NCBI GenBank assembly: GCA_938038175.1
Contig: CALHRQ010000025.1
Span: forward strand, 1-34,616
Direction: 5' to 3'
Origin: an uncultured Granulosicoccaceae bacterium
GTDB taxonomy: Bacteria > Pseudomonadota > Gammaproteobacteria > Granulosicoccales > Granulosicoccaceae
Length of the DNA stretch: 34,616 nt
Program-made: the position numbers and the translations under genes
The notes under the pieces: generated by a model
The model's database searches: none
What the model was told of the DNA's origin: nothing
Seen by the model: the letters and a program-made list of their open reading frames with translations, nothing else
In this document: piece after piece, positions 25,226 to 34,616 of the stretch
How the letters are laid out: every line of letters starts with the position of its first letter
How positions within the stretch are numbered: the stretch's first letter is position 1

Positions 25226-25255
25226 GCACCGTGATGATGCTATGTGAAACGGTGC
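25226..25255. promoter_or_regulatory. Inverted repeat GCACCGT-N16-ACGGTGC upstream of glnL
   Basis: The 7-bp arms are perfect and lie 26-55 bp before the glnL start codon, where they would fall in the 5' leader or promoter. The left arm is part of TGCACCGTGATGATGCT, a poor third NtrC-like half match. It could be an operator or a leader hairpin; direct evidence is only the symmetry. Confidence 0.35.
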
Positions 25256-25327
25256 TATAAATTGCCATAATAGATAATAAAAACAATGGCTTATATGTCT
25301 GCAAAAGTCGGAAGCTTGTGGGTTTTG

Positions 25328-25344
25328 CGCACTATAATAGCGCT
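25328..25344. promoter_or_regulatory. NtrC-type binding site A
   Basis: CGCAC-TATAATA-GCGCT has the TGCAC-N7-GTGCA layout of NtrC sites, with three of ten arm bases deviating. Its centre is at 25336, 31 bp from site B. That is three helical turns, like the paired NtrC sites before E. coli glnA. The site is about 130 bp upstream of glnL. Confidence 0.5.
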
Positions 25345-25358
25345 TGAAGGCTGATAAA

Positions 25359-25375
25359 TGCACTAAAATAGTGCG
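25359..25375. promoter_or_regulatory. NtrC-type binding site B
   Basis: TGCAC-TAAAATA-GTGCG matches the NtrC consensus TGCAC-N7-GTGCA at nine of ten arm positions and is centred at 25367. With site A it forms a likely enhancer that could act on glnL (minus) or the DMT/TSUP genes (plus), or autoregulate glnLG by repression. Confidence 0.6.
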
Positions 25376-25609
25376 TATGTACTGCTTTTTTAGCGTACAT
25401 TCTTTTTTACGTTGAAAAAGAGAGCCCCATTACCGACTCAGCACTGGCTTTAACCAGAACTCTGCTAGTCGCCACTTTCCCAGTAGGTGTCGTCAAATCG
25501 AAGCACGTTAATAGTTGCGCGTTGATTCTCGATGCCTTGTATTCTGTGTGCTGTCGATCGCCCACTATGTGCTTTCGGTCCTCCACTTTGATATTGAAAT
25601 GGAAACACT

Positions 25610-26536
25610 TTGAATCCCGTCCGCGCGATTACACTTAAAGTATTGTCAGTCGTTGTCTTTGTATCCATGTTTGGTTTTATTAAGGCAACTTCACAAGCAA
25701 TCCCTGCGGGTGAAGCCGTTTTCTTTCGTTCTCTGTTTGCGGTGCCGGTGTTGTTGATCTGGTTGGTCTGGCGAGGTGATTTTCCTCAAAAGCTGAAGGC
25801 TAAAGACCCCATGGGCCATGTTTGGCGAGGCTTGATGGGCACTTGTGCAATGGGATCAGGTTTTTTGGCAGTCGGTTTGTTGCCTTTGCCAGAGGTGGTT
25901 GCCATTGGTTATGCAGCACCGCTACTGGTCACCATGCTGGCGGCAATGTTTCTTGGTGAGAAAATCAGATTGGTGCGTTTTTCTGCCTTATTGTTGGGCT
26001 TGTTTGGTGTGATGCTGATCCTCTCTCCCAGGCTTACGGTGTTAGATGCAGAGGTAGCCAACCGTCTTCAAACGATAGGCGCTTTGGCCGCATTGATGGG
26101 CGCTGTGTTCTCCGCACTTGCACAGGTATTTGCACGAAAACTGGTGGCCACTGAAACGACCGGTTCTATTGTTTTTTACTTTTCAATTATGTCGAGCACG
26201 CTAGCGCTGCTGACAATTCCGTTCGGCTGGAAAGTGCCAACCACTCTAGAACTTAGCTTTCTTGTTATCGCTGGCCTGTTAGGTGGTATTGGACAAATAT
26301 TGATTACTGAAAGTTATCGCTTCGCCGAAGTAGCCGTTATCGCACCGTTTGAATATTGCTCAATATTGTTGGCTCTGTTTATTGGTTATTTTATTTTCGA
26401 TGAGCTTCCTACCGGTATTATGATGGCTGGCGTGGCTTTCATCATCGCGGCTGGGATCATTATTATCGAGCGCGAACGCAGGCTTGGTATTAAACGCACG
26501 GGCAAAGCGCGAAGCGCCGTGCCTAATCAAGCCTGA
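25610..26536 (+). CDS. DMT-superfamily (EamA) transporter
   Basis: This 308-residue protein has ten predicted membrane helices in two EamA repeats: residues 1-140 (MFGFIKATSQAIPAGEAVFFRSLFAVPVLLIWLVWRG; VAIGYAAPLLVTMLAAMFLGEKIRLVRFSALLLGLFGVMLIL) and 150-295 (GAVFSALAQVFARKL; EVAVIAPFEYCSILLALFIGYFIFDELPTGIMMAGVAFIIAAG). The PLLV...LGE and PFEY...F-DE signatures are typical of drug/metabolite exporters for amino acids or other metabolites. The substrate is unknown. The start is TTG at 25610 with GGAAA upstream. It shares an operon with the TSUP gene 15 bp downstream. The C-terminus is basic (RERRLGIKRTGKARS). Confidence 0.85.
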   Translation: MNPVRAITLKVLSVVVFVSMFGFIKATSQAIPAGEAVFFRSLFAVPVLLIWLVWRGDFPQKLKAKDPMGHVWRGLMGTCAMGSGFLAVGLLPLPEVVAIGYAAPLLVTMLAAMFLGEKIRLVRFSALLLGLFGVMLILSPRLTVLDAEVANRLQTIGALAALMGAVFSALAQVFARKLVATETTGSIVFYFSIMSSTLALLTIPFGWKVPTTLELSFLVIAGLLGGIGQILITESYRFAEVAVIAPFEYCSILLALFIGYFIFDELPTGIMMAGVAFIIAAGIIIIERERRLGIKRTGKARSAVPNQA

Positions 26537-26551
26537 CAGGTTGCAGTACCA

Positions 26552-27268
26552 TTGGAGCTTAATGCTTATCTCTTTTTGTTACTCGGTTTTTCTGCCTCGA
26601 TCATATCGGCTGTTTTCGGTTTTGGTACAGCGCTAATTGTTCTCATACTCGGTGCACACATACTTCCTGTAAAAGAGACAATAGCGCTCGCTACAGTGCT
26701 TTTTGCCACGTCCACCCTGTTAAAAACCATACTGCTCTTCAGACATATAGATTGGAAGGTCGCTGGGCTAATGGCAATGGGTAGTTTGCCGTTCGCCTAT
26801 CTTGGTGCATTGTTATTGGTCAATGTGCCAGTCGAAATGCTAAAACGCATGCTTGCGGTAATGGTTTTGATCTACCTTTTCTTATCGGTTGTAAATCGCT
26901 TTCCAAAAATTAAAGTTGGAATAGTGGGCCTCATTGCAGGGTCCGCTGCCTATGGCTTTGTGTCTGGTTTACTCGGTAGTGGAAATTTGATTAAGGTGGT
27001 CGTTTTTCGAGAAATGAAAATGACGAAGGAAGTATTCGTAAGCACCATGGCGGCAACATCTGTTTTTTCAAATGTTGCGAAGTTAACTGCTTACACTAAA
27101 TCAGGTTTATTAAACGAAAGTAAGTTGTGGTTTATTTTGTCACTTGTCGTTGCCTCGATTGGGGCCGTTTTGATCGGCCAACGAATACTGAGGAATATCA
27201 GCGTTTGCTTTTTTGAAATTGGCATGAGAATAGTTCTCGCAGCGAGCGCGATTGCGTTATTGATATAA
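26552..27268 (+). CDS. TSUP/TauE-SafE family membrane transporter
   Basis: The 238-residue protein is almost entirely membrane-embedded, with two TauE/SafE repeats. The first has the conserved opening LLGFSASIISAVFGFGTALIVLILGAHILPVKETIALATVLF; the second has GLIAGSAAYGFVSGLLGSGNLIKVVVFREMKMTKEVFVSTMAATSVFSNVAKL. Family members move sulfite, organosulfonates, sulfur precursors or C2 compounds such as 2-sulfoacetate. The substrate is not readable from the sequence. The start is TTG at 26552 with AGG about 10 nt upstream, 15 bp after the DMT stop, so the two are co-transcribed and may handle related compounds. Confidence 0.85.
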   Translation: MELNAYLFLLLGFSASIISAVFGFGTALIVLILGAHILPVKETIALATVLFATSTLLKTILLFRHIDWKVAGLMAMGSLPFAYLGALLLVNVPVEMLKRMLAVMVLIYLFLSVVNRFPKIKVGIVGLIAGSAAYGFVSGLLGSGNLIKVVVFREMKMTKEVFVSTMAATSVFSNVAKLTAYTKSGLLNESKLWFILSLVVASIGAVLIGQRILRNISVCFFEIGMRIVLAASAIALLI

Positions 27269-27423
27269 TATGACTTTGGTAAACGCTGACAATGTTAAAC
27301 AGCGAAGCCCATAGAATAGATAAGTTAATGTACCCAGACTAAAGTAACTAACACAAAAAAACGAATTCGATTGAGCTGATGCTTAGAATTCAATTATTCG
27401 TTACTAAAAAAAGCAGCCCACGT

Positions 27424-28509
27424 ATGACGCTTCACTCATGTATTAAACGCGCAGAAAAATTCGCATCAGACAATGGAATTGAAAATCCCATATTGCTCGG
27501 TCCAATGGCTGGGGCATGTCCGGTGTCATTGTCTATTGCTGTGGCAAAAGGTGGCGGCATGGGGGCGTGTGGCGCCTTGCTCATGCATCCTGAAAAAATT
27601 AAAAAATGGGCACAGGAGTTTCGCTCTATAACGGATGCGCCATTTCAAATGAACTTATGGATACCCGATGCTGAAGCACCGCTTAGTCCGGAACATGAAA
27701 AACAATTGCGCACTTATCTTAATAATTGGGGGCCAGAGGTCAGTGCAGATGCGACAAGCGATACCCTACCAAATTTTCAAGAGCAATGTGCTGCGCTCCT
27801 GGATATTGCACCCCCAGCTATTTCTTCCATCATGGGTTTGTTTGATGAAAGCTTTGTAGCGCAAATAAAAGAACGTGGCATTAAGTGGTTTGCAAATGTA
27901 AGCACGCTCGAAGAGGCTGTGATGGCTGAAGCTGCCGGTGCTGATGTGGTTGTTGCAAAAGGCTATGAAGGTGGAGGGCACTCAGGTGCTTTTAACCCTG
28001 ATAACGCAACTCGCTGCGGCGTTGGCTTGCTGTCCCTGATTCCCGCCATTGCAGACTCGGTTAAATTACCGATAGTTGCAGCTGGCGGGATTGCAGATGG
28101 TCGAACAATGGCATCTACGCTGTTACTGGGTGCATCCGCTGTTCAAATAGGTACGGGTTTTTTACGTGCACCAGAATCGACTATTGCACCAGCCTGGTCT
28201 GATGCGATTGGTGTGGCAAGGCCCGAAGATACAATGATAACCAAAGCCTATTCCGGACGAGCAGGGCGCAGTATTGCAACAAAATATGCCCTGGCAATGG
28301 CGCAGGATGACACGCCAGAACCTGCCCCGTATCCCACGCAGCGTGCGCTAACACACGCTATGCGAACAGCAGCGGTAAAGGAAAATCGTTTAGAGGCTAT
28401 GCAGGCTTGGGCAGGTCAAAGTGCTGGGATGGCGCAGGTTAAATCAGCGACAAAAATAACCCGGAATATATGGGCATCTGCGAAAGCATTGTGTGACAAA
28501 TTAAATTAA
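27424..28509 (+). CDS. Nitronate monooxygenase / 2-nitropropane-dioxygenase-like FMN protein
   Basis: NMO enzymes use FMN and O2 to oxidise alkyl nitronates to carbonyls plus nitrite, and often detoxify propionate-3-nitronate. The TIM-barrel motifs are visible: PILLGPMAGACPVSLSIAVAKGGGMGACGALLMHP near the N-terminus, AGADVVVAKGYEGGGHSGAF (the catalytic-His GGHxG motif), and the FMN phosphate site PIVAAGGIADGRTMASTLLLGASAVQIGTGFLRAPES. The ATG at 27424 (MTLHSCIKRAEKF) seems a better start than the track's 27379, because the extra 15 residues are not family-like. At 361 residues it is close to class I NMO length. Some family members reduce enoyl groups instead, so substrate is uncertain. It lies 155 bp after the TSUP gene and meets the SASA lipoprotein gene tail to tail with 6 bp between. 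Confidence 0.83.
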   Translation: MTLHSCIKRAEKFASDNGIENPILLGPMAGACPVSLSIAVAKGGGMGACGALLMHPEKIKKWAQEFRSITDAPFQMNLWIPDAEAPLSPEHEKQLRTYLNNWGPEVSADATSDTLPNFQEQCAALLDIAPPAISSIMGLFDESFVAQIKERGIKWFANVSTLEEAVMAEAAGADVVVAKGYEGGGHSGAFNPDNATRCGVGLLSLIPAIADSVKLPIVAAGGIADGRTMASTLLLGASAVQIGTGFLRAPESTIAPAWSDAIGVARPEDTMITKAYSGRAGRSIATKYALAMAQDDTPEPAPYPTQRALTHAMRTAAVKENRLEAMQAWAGQSAGMAQVKSATKITRNIWASAKALCDKLN

Positions 28510-28515
28510 AGCTCT

Positions 28516-30156
28516 TTAGTTTATTCCACTATCCCATACGCGTTGTATTGCTGAGTAAAACCTGCGTCCGATCTCTCGGGTTGCTTCTGGCCCAAAGTGT
28601 ATGCATCCGGTTGAGCCGCAAGGGAAGGCTGGAGGTACCAGATCGTCGTTGTTCACCCAATCGGCATAGGGCACAAGCCCCGATATACCTCTGTGCACAC
28701 TATCAACTTGTTGCTTGGCAGAATCCCAAAGAGAAAAATCACCACGATCATCCTCTCCTCTGGATTGAGTCGATGCAATAAAAGGTATTGCAGCCTGTGA
28801 TCCGCGCGCAGCTTCGCCTCTTTGATCAACCCGTGCTTCTCTGCGAATACGCTCTACCATCAGTTTTAGGTTTTCCGAATACACTTCAGCGCAATCTCGG
28901 TTATTGGCATCCGTTTCGCCCTGCTGCCACAAGATACCGCGGAAGATACCGTTGGTATCTTTAAGCGTGATATTGAGTCGTGTAATTGCCCTATCCAGCA
29001 GGCCAACACCTCCGAGCGCTTCGTTGGAGGTTTGTACGGCATTCCAGGCAAAATCTGAACTGAGAACTTCTGGCCTGCAAAATCCTGAAGACTCCCATGC
29101 AGCAGGTACCAGATAGATGTCGGTTGTTGTGGCAGTCAATGCTGCTTTTGCAAACGACAAGCCTGGTCCTACAGTCGATCCGCTTTTTGTTCCAGTTTCG
29201 GGTCTTAAGCGTTCATGAAGTGGATCCCGAGCTCTGATATACCGAGATTCGCTGGCGACAGCTCTTGAATCGATAAAATCTTCAGGGCTATTAAAGAGGT
29301 TGGGGTTATTGTCGGTTACATTTAGTTGTCGTATACGCGAATTTGTATCGTCGCTTTCACCTGGCGCCGAGCGTAATGAATTGCTTCCGGTTCTGCCAAC
29401 CATATTGCTTTGACCGATAAGCAAATATACGTCAGGAACATTGATCGGTTTTACATCGAGTATAAGCTCAGTAATCCTGACTTCATCACCGCTCTGTGCA
29501 ATAACATTGAACCTGCGCTCATGTTGTATTTGTGGTTGAGCGTTTACTTGTAAGTGAAATGTTACGCTCGTACGCTCATCATCCCTGTCCAGCGTGCTGT
29601 CCTCAAGTGACACTAAAATATCTTGCTGGTCTGTGAGGTTGACAGGTCGAACTTTAACTTCAATATCCTGCTCCCCTTCCGGATCAACTGTGATATCGAA
29701 TGTTGTTCCTTCGGAAGAACCTTCATTTAAAGCACGTCGATTGTTATCTACACCAAGGCTGAAGGTAAATACCGGTTGGGCTTGCGGCTCACTCTCTTGC
29801 ATATCCTCTGGAGTAACTGAGGTGGTATCGGTGTTTGCATCAGCATTAGTATTGGCATTAGCAGCAGTATTCGTACTACTGCTTGAATCAATGTTATCGC
29901 CGGTTGAAGCCGGGGTTGGGTTTTCAGACGGAATCTCGCTTGCCTGTTCAACACCACCTGGCAATATACCTGTTGCATTACCCGTCACAATTTGCGCTAT
30001 GGCATTAGAGCCTGCTTCGGTACCTGAACTGACAATGGGGCTGTTGATAGAACTGTCTTCAGAATTCGAAATAGCAACGCCACTGTTACAGGCTGAGATT
30101 GTGAATCCTATGAAAACAACGACACAGCAGGATAGTAGAGTATTGGCTTTTATCAT
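28516..30156 (-). CDS. Lipoprotein with SASA (sialate O-acetylesterase-like) domain
   Basis: The 546-residue protein has a lipoprotein signal with lipobox ISAC (Cys23). A long Ser/Thr/Asn/Ala-rich linker follows (about 30-125, including NTAANANTNADANTDTT). Residues 130-240 are a beta-rich domain (EGTTFDITVDPEGEQDIEVKV). The SGNH-type SASA domain starts at VYLLIGQSNMVGRTG (nucleophile Ser block), with ILWQQGETDANNRDC in the middle and CIHFGPEATREIGRRF (catalytic His) at the end. SASA/CE6-type enzymes remove acetyl groups from sialic acids or xylan. It should act at the cell surface on acetylated glycans. There is no glycan operon here; its position inside the gln locus looks like an unrelated insertion. 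Upstream, the 267-bp gap to the DUF4124 gene shows only an imperfect palindrome (30302-30316). Confidence 0.87.
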   Translation of the reverse strand: MIKANTLLSCCVVVFIGFTISACNSGVAISNSEDSSINSPIVSSGTEAGSNAIAQIVTGNATGILPGGVEQASEIPSENPTPASTGDNIDSSSSTNTAANANTNADANTDTTSVTPEDMQESEPQAQPVFTFSLGVDNNRRALNEGSSEGTTFDITVDPEGEQDIEVKVRPVNLTDQQDILVSLEDSTLDRDDERTSVTFHLQVNAQPQIQHERRFNVIAQSGDEVRITELILDVKPINVPDVYLLIGQSNMVGRTGSNSLRSAPGESDDTNSRIRQLNVTDNNPNLFNSPEDFIDSRAVASESRYIRARDPLHERLRPETGTKSGSTVGPGLSFAKAALTATTTDIYLVPAAWESSGFCRPEVLSSDFAWNAVQTSNEALGGVGLLDRAITRLNITLKDTNGIFRGILWQQGETDANNRDCAEVYSENLKLMVERIRREARVDQRGEAARGSQAAIPFIASTQSRGEDDRGDFSLWDSAKQQVDSVHRGISGLVPYADWVNNDDLVPPAFPCGSTGCIHFGPEATREIGRRFYSAIQRVWDSGIN

Positions 30157-30423
30157 GAATATACTTGAACGAGTCGAGCGTCCGCTTGTGCGTGTCAGTG
30201 TTGCTGAAAAATGTTTAGTTCCATTTAAAGTGCGTATCTGGCTTTACTGCAATCCAGTGGCTTTAGAACTACAGCGCAAAATCAGGGGAGCGATGACTAT
30301 AGCGCACAATGTGCTCACCTATCGTGACGTAAAACCCAAACTGCATGCAGGTTGGCAGCGCAGTGCTGATTTACTCCGGTAAGATCCTTATCTTGCGACA
30401 GAAGTTCACATATTGAGATGGAA

Positions 30424-31107
30424 TTAGCGCGTATCGGTGACGTTGAGCTGGGTTTTTTTCGATTCGATGTGCGCTTGCCCAAACTCATCAACCAGCCGAA
30501 CCATTAAAAAATGTGTGCCTTTTTTTGGTGCTCTGATTGACATAAGTGTGCGTGTGCCTTCCTGAACCAATTGCCCGTTAAACCACAGCTGAGCGGTAAG
30601 ACCCGATTTGCTCAGATTGGTTGGATAGGATTGCAGTTCCACCCAGACCAGACCTGCAGGGTTAACTAAGGTGGCATTGTGCTCGGGCGTTATGATCTCG
30701 ACTCGCGACACCAAAGGACGTGGTCCTTTTGCTGCTGCGTTTTTCTTTTGCTTTGGTGGATCGAGCGGTATTGGCGCTTGACGTACAAGATTCCCAGCAT
30801 CGAGAATGTCATCATTTTTGCCGGGTCGGTTCGCAGAGGCCGGGGAACCAGAGTGTGCTGATTCTTCATCGAACTTTTTTGCTCGCTTTTCAGCATCGTC
30901 GATAGCAGCGGAATTAACGGGTTCTCCACCATCAACCTGTTGATCGCTGAAAAAGACATTACCGTCTTTATCGACGTGCTTGTAAATAGCGGCTGGCCGG
31001 CTTTCAATAGGCCAAAGCATCAGTAATGTGCACAGCGTTACCAGGCGAACAAGACAGGCGTGGTTAGCAATACGCTGCAACATTATTGTTGATCGTAACG
31101 GGTGCAT
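30424..31107 (-). CDS. DUF4124-domain exported protein of the gln locus
   Basis: The 227-residue protein has a signal peptide or anchor (CLVRLVTLCTLLMLWPIESRPA) followed directly by the DUF4124 motif IYKHVDKDGNVFFSDQQVDGG. A charged, low-complexity middle (70-120) leads to a C-terminal beta domain (SRVEIITPEHNATLVNPAGLVWVELQSYP...RTLMSIRAPKKGTHFLMVRLVDEFGQA) that looks Ig-like. DUF4124 has no known biochemical role. Genes of this type commonly sit between glnA and glnL in gammaproteobacteria such as pseudomonads, which supports this being the ancestral neighbour of both genes here. The start may be ATG 31107 or the in-frame ATG 31083 (MLQRIANHACL). Confidence 0.82.
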   Translation of the reverse strand: MHPLRSTIMLQRIANHACLVRLVTLCTLLMLWPIESRPAAIYKHVDKDGNVFFSDQQVDGGEPVNSAAIDDAEKRAKKFDEESAHSGSPASANRPGKNDDILDAGNLVRQAPIPLDPPKQKKNAAAKGPRPLVSRVEIITPEHNATLVNPAGLVWVELQSYPTNLSKSGLTAQLWFNGQLVQEGTRTLMSIRAPKKGTHFLMVRLVDEFGQAHIESKKTQLNVTDTR

Positions 31108-31161
31108 ACTGGGAGTGGATGCAGGAATTGCTCCAGAAGCCTGCTACTCAGAGCATCTTAA

Positions 31162-32999
<1,838 letters not shown>

Positions 33000-33058
33000 T
33001 TAAAAGCGAAATTTAGGGGGATGGCTTTAAACGTGTTCTGGTTTTAGAGCCAAAAAAA

Positions 33059-33080
33059 AGCCCCGCTAATAAGCGAGGCT
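33059..33080 (-). terminator. Rho-independent terminator of glnA, possibly bidirectional
   Basis: AGCCCCGCT-aata-AGCGAGGCT forms a 9-bp stem with one mismatch. Read on the minus strand it is followed by eight T (A-tract 33052-33059), a strong intrinsic terminator about 60 bp after the glnA stop. On the plus strand TTTCTT follows, so it may also end tmpB transcripts. Confidence 0.88.
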
Positions 33081-33139
33081 TTCTTCCAGCCAAAGATGGC
33101 TAACAACTTTTTGACTAGTGATTACACCATAAGCAGTAC

Positions 33140-34549
33140 TTACAACGAATAGTACATATCAAACTCAACCGGATGCGTAGACATACGCAAACGAGTGACT
33201 TCTTCCATTTTAAGTTCGATATAAGCATTGATGCAATCATCAGTGAATACACCGCCTGCTGTTAAGAAGCTGCGATCTGCATCAAGACCAGCCAGTGCCT
33301 GATCTAATGAGTGAGCAACTTTCGGAATGGTTGCTTCTTCTTCAGGAGGCAGGTCGTACAGATCTTTATCCATAGCGTCTCCTGGGTGAATCTTGTTCTG
33401 AATACCGTCAAGGCCTGCCATCATCAGAGCAGCGAAGGTGAAGTATGGGTTGCCTGTTGGGTCAGGGAAACGTACTTCGATACGGCGGGCTTTCTGGCTT
33501 GAAACCCAAGGTATACGAACCGAAGCGGAACGGTTGCGAGCTGAGTAAGCCAGCATAACGGGTGCTTCAAAACCCGGGACCAAACGCTTGTAGCTATTAG
33601 TTGATGCATTAGAGAAAGCATTGATTGCGTGGGCGTGTTTGATAACACCACCAATGTAGTACAGCGCTGTTTCAGAAAGGCCACCATAAAGATCGCCAGC
33701 AAACATGTTGTCGCCACCTTTAAACAAAGATTGGTGCACGTGCATGCCACTTCCATTATCGCCAACGATTGGCTTGGGCATAAACGTCGCTGTGCGGCCA
33801 TATTGGTGTGCAACGTTGTGCACAACATACTTAAGCGTTTGTACGCCATCAGCACGTTTAACCAGTGTGTCGAACTTAGTACCGATTTCACATTGGCCAG
33901 CTGTACCAACTTCGTGGTGATGGACCTCTGGCTCAACACCCATTTGTTCAAGAACCAGACACATGGTAGCTCGAAGATCGCTCAGTGAATCAACTGGAGG
34001 TACTGGAAAGTATCCACCTTTAACGCCGGGGCGATGACCAGTGTTGCCACCTTCCATTTTTTTGCCAGTGTTCCAGGCCGCCTCTTCAGAATCAATCTGG
34101 TATCCCATGCCTTTCATTTCGGTGTTCCAGCGAACATCGTCAAAGACAAAAAATTCAGGTTCAGGGCCAAAAAAGGCGATGTCGGCAATGCCGGTTTGCT
34201 GCAAATAAGCCTCAGCACGCATGGCAATAGTGCGGGGGTCGCGCTCGTAGCCTTCCATTGTGTCAGGCTCAACGATGTTGCAGCGTATGTTCAGTGTGTT
34301 TTCTTCCGCGAAAGGGTCCATCACGGCTGTATCAGTAACAGGCATCATGATCATGTCTGACGCATTAATGCCTTTCCAACCGTTGATGGAAGAGCCGTCG
34401 AACATATTGCCGTTTTCGAAAGTGTCTTCGTCAACCTGGCTGGCAGGCAGGGAGAAATGCATTTCTTTGCCGCGTGGATCTGTGAAACGGAAATCGACGA
34501 ATTTCACGTCGTTGTCTTTCATGGTTTTTAAAACGTCACTGGCGGACAT
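33140..34549 (-). CDS. glnA: Glutamine synthetase, type I
   Basis: GlnA makes glutamine from glutamate, ammonia and ATP as a cytoplasmic dodecamer. The 469 residues include the N-terminal beta-grasp ([17 protein letters not shown]), [11 protein letters not shown], the catalytic [11 protein letters not shown], the [12 protein letters not shown] metal-site region, the [13 protein letters not shown]/ammonia region, and [14 protein letters not shown]. The adenylylation loop [10 protein letters not shown] carries Tyr398, so it is the GSI-beta type controlled by GlnE adenylyltransferase. ATG 34549 is preceded by GAGGA. The upstream promoter lies mostly outside the window: 67 bp are present, without a recognisable sigma-54 element. 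A strong terminator separates it from tmpAB and the rest of the locus. Confidence 0.98.
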   Translation of the reverse strand: MSASDVLKTMKDNDVKFVDFRFTDPRGKEMHFSLPASQVDEDTFENGNMFDGSSINGWKGINASDMIMMPVTDTAVMDPFAEENTLNIRCNIVEPDTMEGYERDPRTIAMRAEAYLQQTGIADIAFFGPEPEFFVFDDVRWNTEMKGMGYQIDSEEAAWNTGKKMEGGNTGHRPGVKGGYFPVPPVDSLSDLRATMCLVLEQMGVEPEVHHHEVGTAGQCEIGTKFDTLVKRADGVQTLKYVVHNVAHQYGRTATFMPKPIVGDNGSGMHVHQSLFKGGDNMFAGDLYGGLSETALYYIGGVIKHAHAINAFSNASTNSYKRLVPGFEAPVMLAYSARNRSASVRIPWVSSQKARRIEVRFPDPTGNPYFTFAALMMAGLDGIQNKIHPGDAMDKDLYDLPPEEEATIPKVAHSLDQALAGLDADRSFLTAGGVFTDDCINAYIELKMEEVTRLRMSTHPVEFDMYYSL

Positions 34550-34616
34550 AGTTTTTTCCTCATTTATAGTGTTTGGTCTTAGATGGCATCGTTAGCTTGG
34601 GCCATTCTTATGCAGG

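Larger units (their letters stand above)
25201..25609. other. 409-bp divergent intergenic region between glnL and the DMT exporter
   Basis: This is the longest gene-free stretch in the window. It holds the two NtrC-like palindromes and one longer inverted repeat listed separately. I searched both strands by eye for a sigma-54 promoter (GG-N10-GC) and found none with correct spacing; the closest, TGGCAATTTATAGC on the minus strand near 25250-25267, has 9 instead of 10. The track ORF at 25465-25668 (minus) overlaps the DMT gene antisense and looks non-coding. Confidence 0.6.

Noticed and set aside
25250-25267. Sigma-54-like promoter TGGCAATTTATAGC upstream of glnL on the minus strand
   Set aside because: GG-to-GC spacing is 9, and sigma-54 requires 10; the -12 element is also poor.
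25465-25668. Minus-strand ORF between glnL and the DMT gene
   Set aside because: It overlaps the DMT start antisense, has no Shine-Dalgarno sequence and no recognisable features.
30302-30316. GCGCAC-AAT-GTGCTC palindrome as an NtrC site
   Set aside because: The spacer between GCAC and GTGC is 3 rather than 7.
29594-30382. Long plus-strand ORF of 262 residues
   Set aside because: It is antisense to the SASA lipoprotein gene. The product is Ser/Val-rich without domain features, while the minus-strand frame has a clear lipobox and esterase motifs.
31116-31140. Sigma-54-like TGGATGCAGGAATTGCT upstream of tmpA
   Set aside because: Spacing between GG and GC is 11, and the CAC part of the -24 element is missing.
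33424-33951. 175-residue minus-strand ORF
   Set aside because: It is a shifted-frame shadow of glnA on the same strand.

Overview
This is chromosomal DNA from a gammaproteobacterium, probably free-living and aquatic. The evidence is a type I glnA with an adenylylation site and glnL/glnG (NtrB/NtrC), a DUF4124 protein, a class 2 pyrD, asnS, an outer-membrane phospholipase A, and a PatZ-type protein acetyltransferase. I cannot name the genus. I see no IS element, phage, CRISPR array, tRNA or rRNA. Base composition looks even by eye, although gene content changes sharply in places.

Layout. Bases 1-2182 (minus strand) hold a truncated MscS-like mechanosensitive channel that runs off the left edge and is missing from the ORF track, then a small membrane-anchored EndoU-type RNase. 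Bases 2406-5561 (plus) form an envelope operon: a beta-sandwich/membrane protein, a lipoprotein with a CBM9-like domain, and phospholipase A (pldA). A GPH-family sugar/cation symporter follows. Bases 7153-14152 (minus) carry patZ, an alpha/beta hydrolase and a large SWIM-SNF2 ATPase. A histone-deacetylase-family gene is transcribed divergently from patZ, so a putative protein-lysine acetyl writer and eraser share one intergenic region. Bases 15294-17314 (minus) are pyrD overlapping a DHH phosphoesterase. Bases 17422-22612 (plus) are a stomatin-type protein with an HflK-like N-terminal extension, NfeD, holA, asnS and an orphan prepilin.

Bases 22724-34549 are the nitrogen-control locus. In many gammaproteobacteria glnA, a DUF4124 gene, glnL and glnG are neighbours. 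Here the same genes keep order and strand but are pulled apart. A plus-strand pair lies between glnA and DUF4124: a gamma-butyrobetaine-hydroxylase-like Fe/2OG oxygenase and a PhnZ-like HD-domain oxygenase, matching the TmpA/TmpB pathway that converts 2-(trimethylammonio)ethylphosphonate to glycine betaine and phosphate. Between DUF4124 and glnL lie a SASA-esterase lipoprotein (minus) and a plus-strand set of a DMT exporter, a TSUP transporter and a nitronate-monooxygenase-like enzyme. Two NtrC-type palindromes, centred 31 bp apart, sit in the glnL/DMT intergenic region.

Most notable items: tmpAB inside the gln locus; the HflK-N/stomatin fusion with a second in-frame start behind a strong Shine-Dalgarno sequence; the patZ/deacetylase pair; and the freestanding EndoU protein without a recognisable immunity gene. 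All functional calls come from reading motifs; no database search was run.
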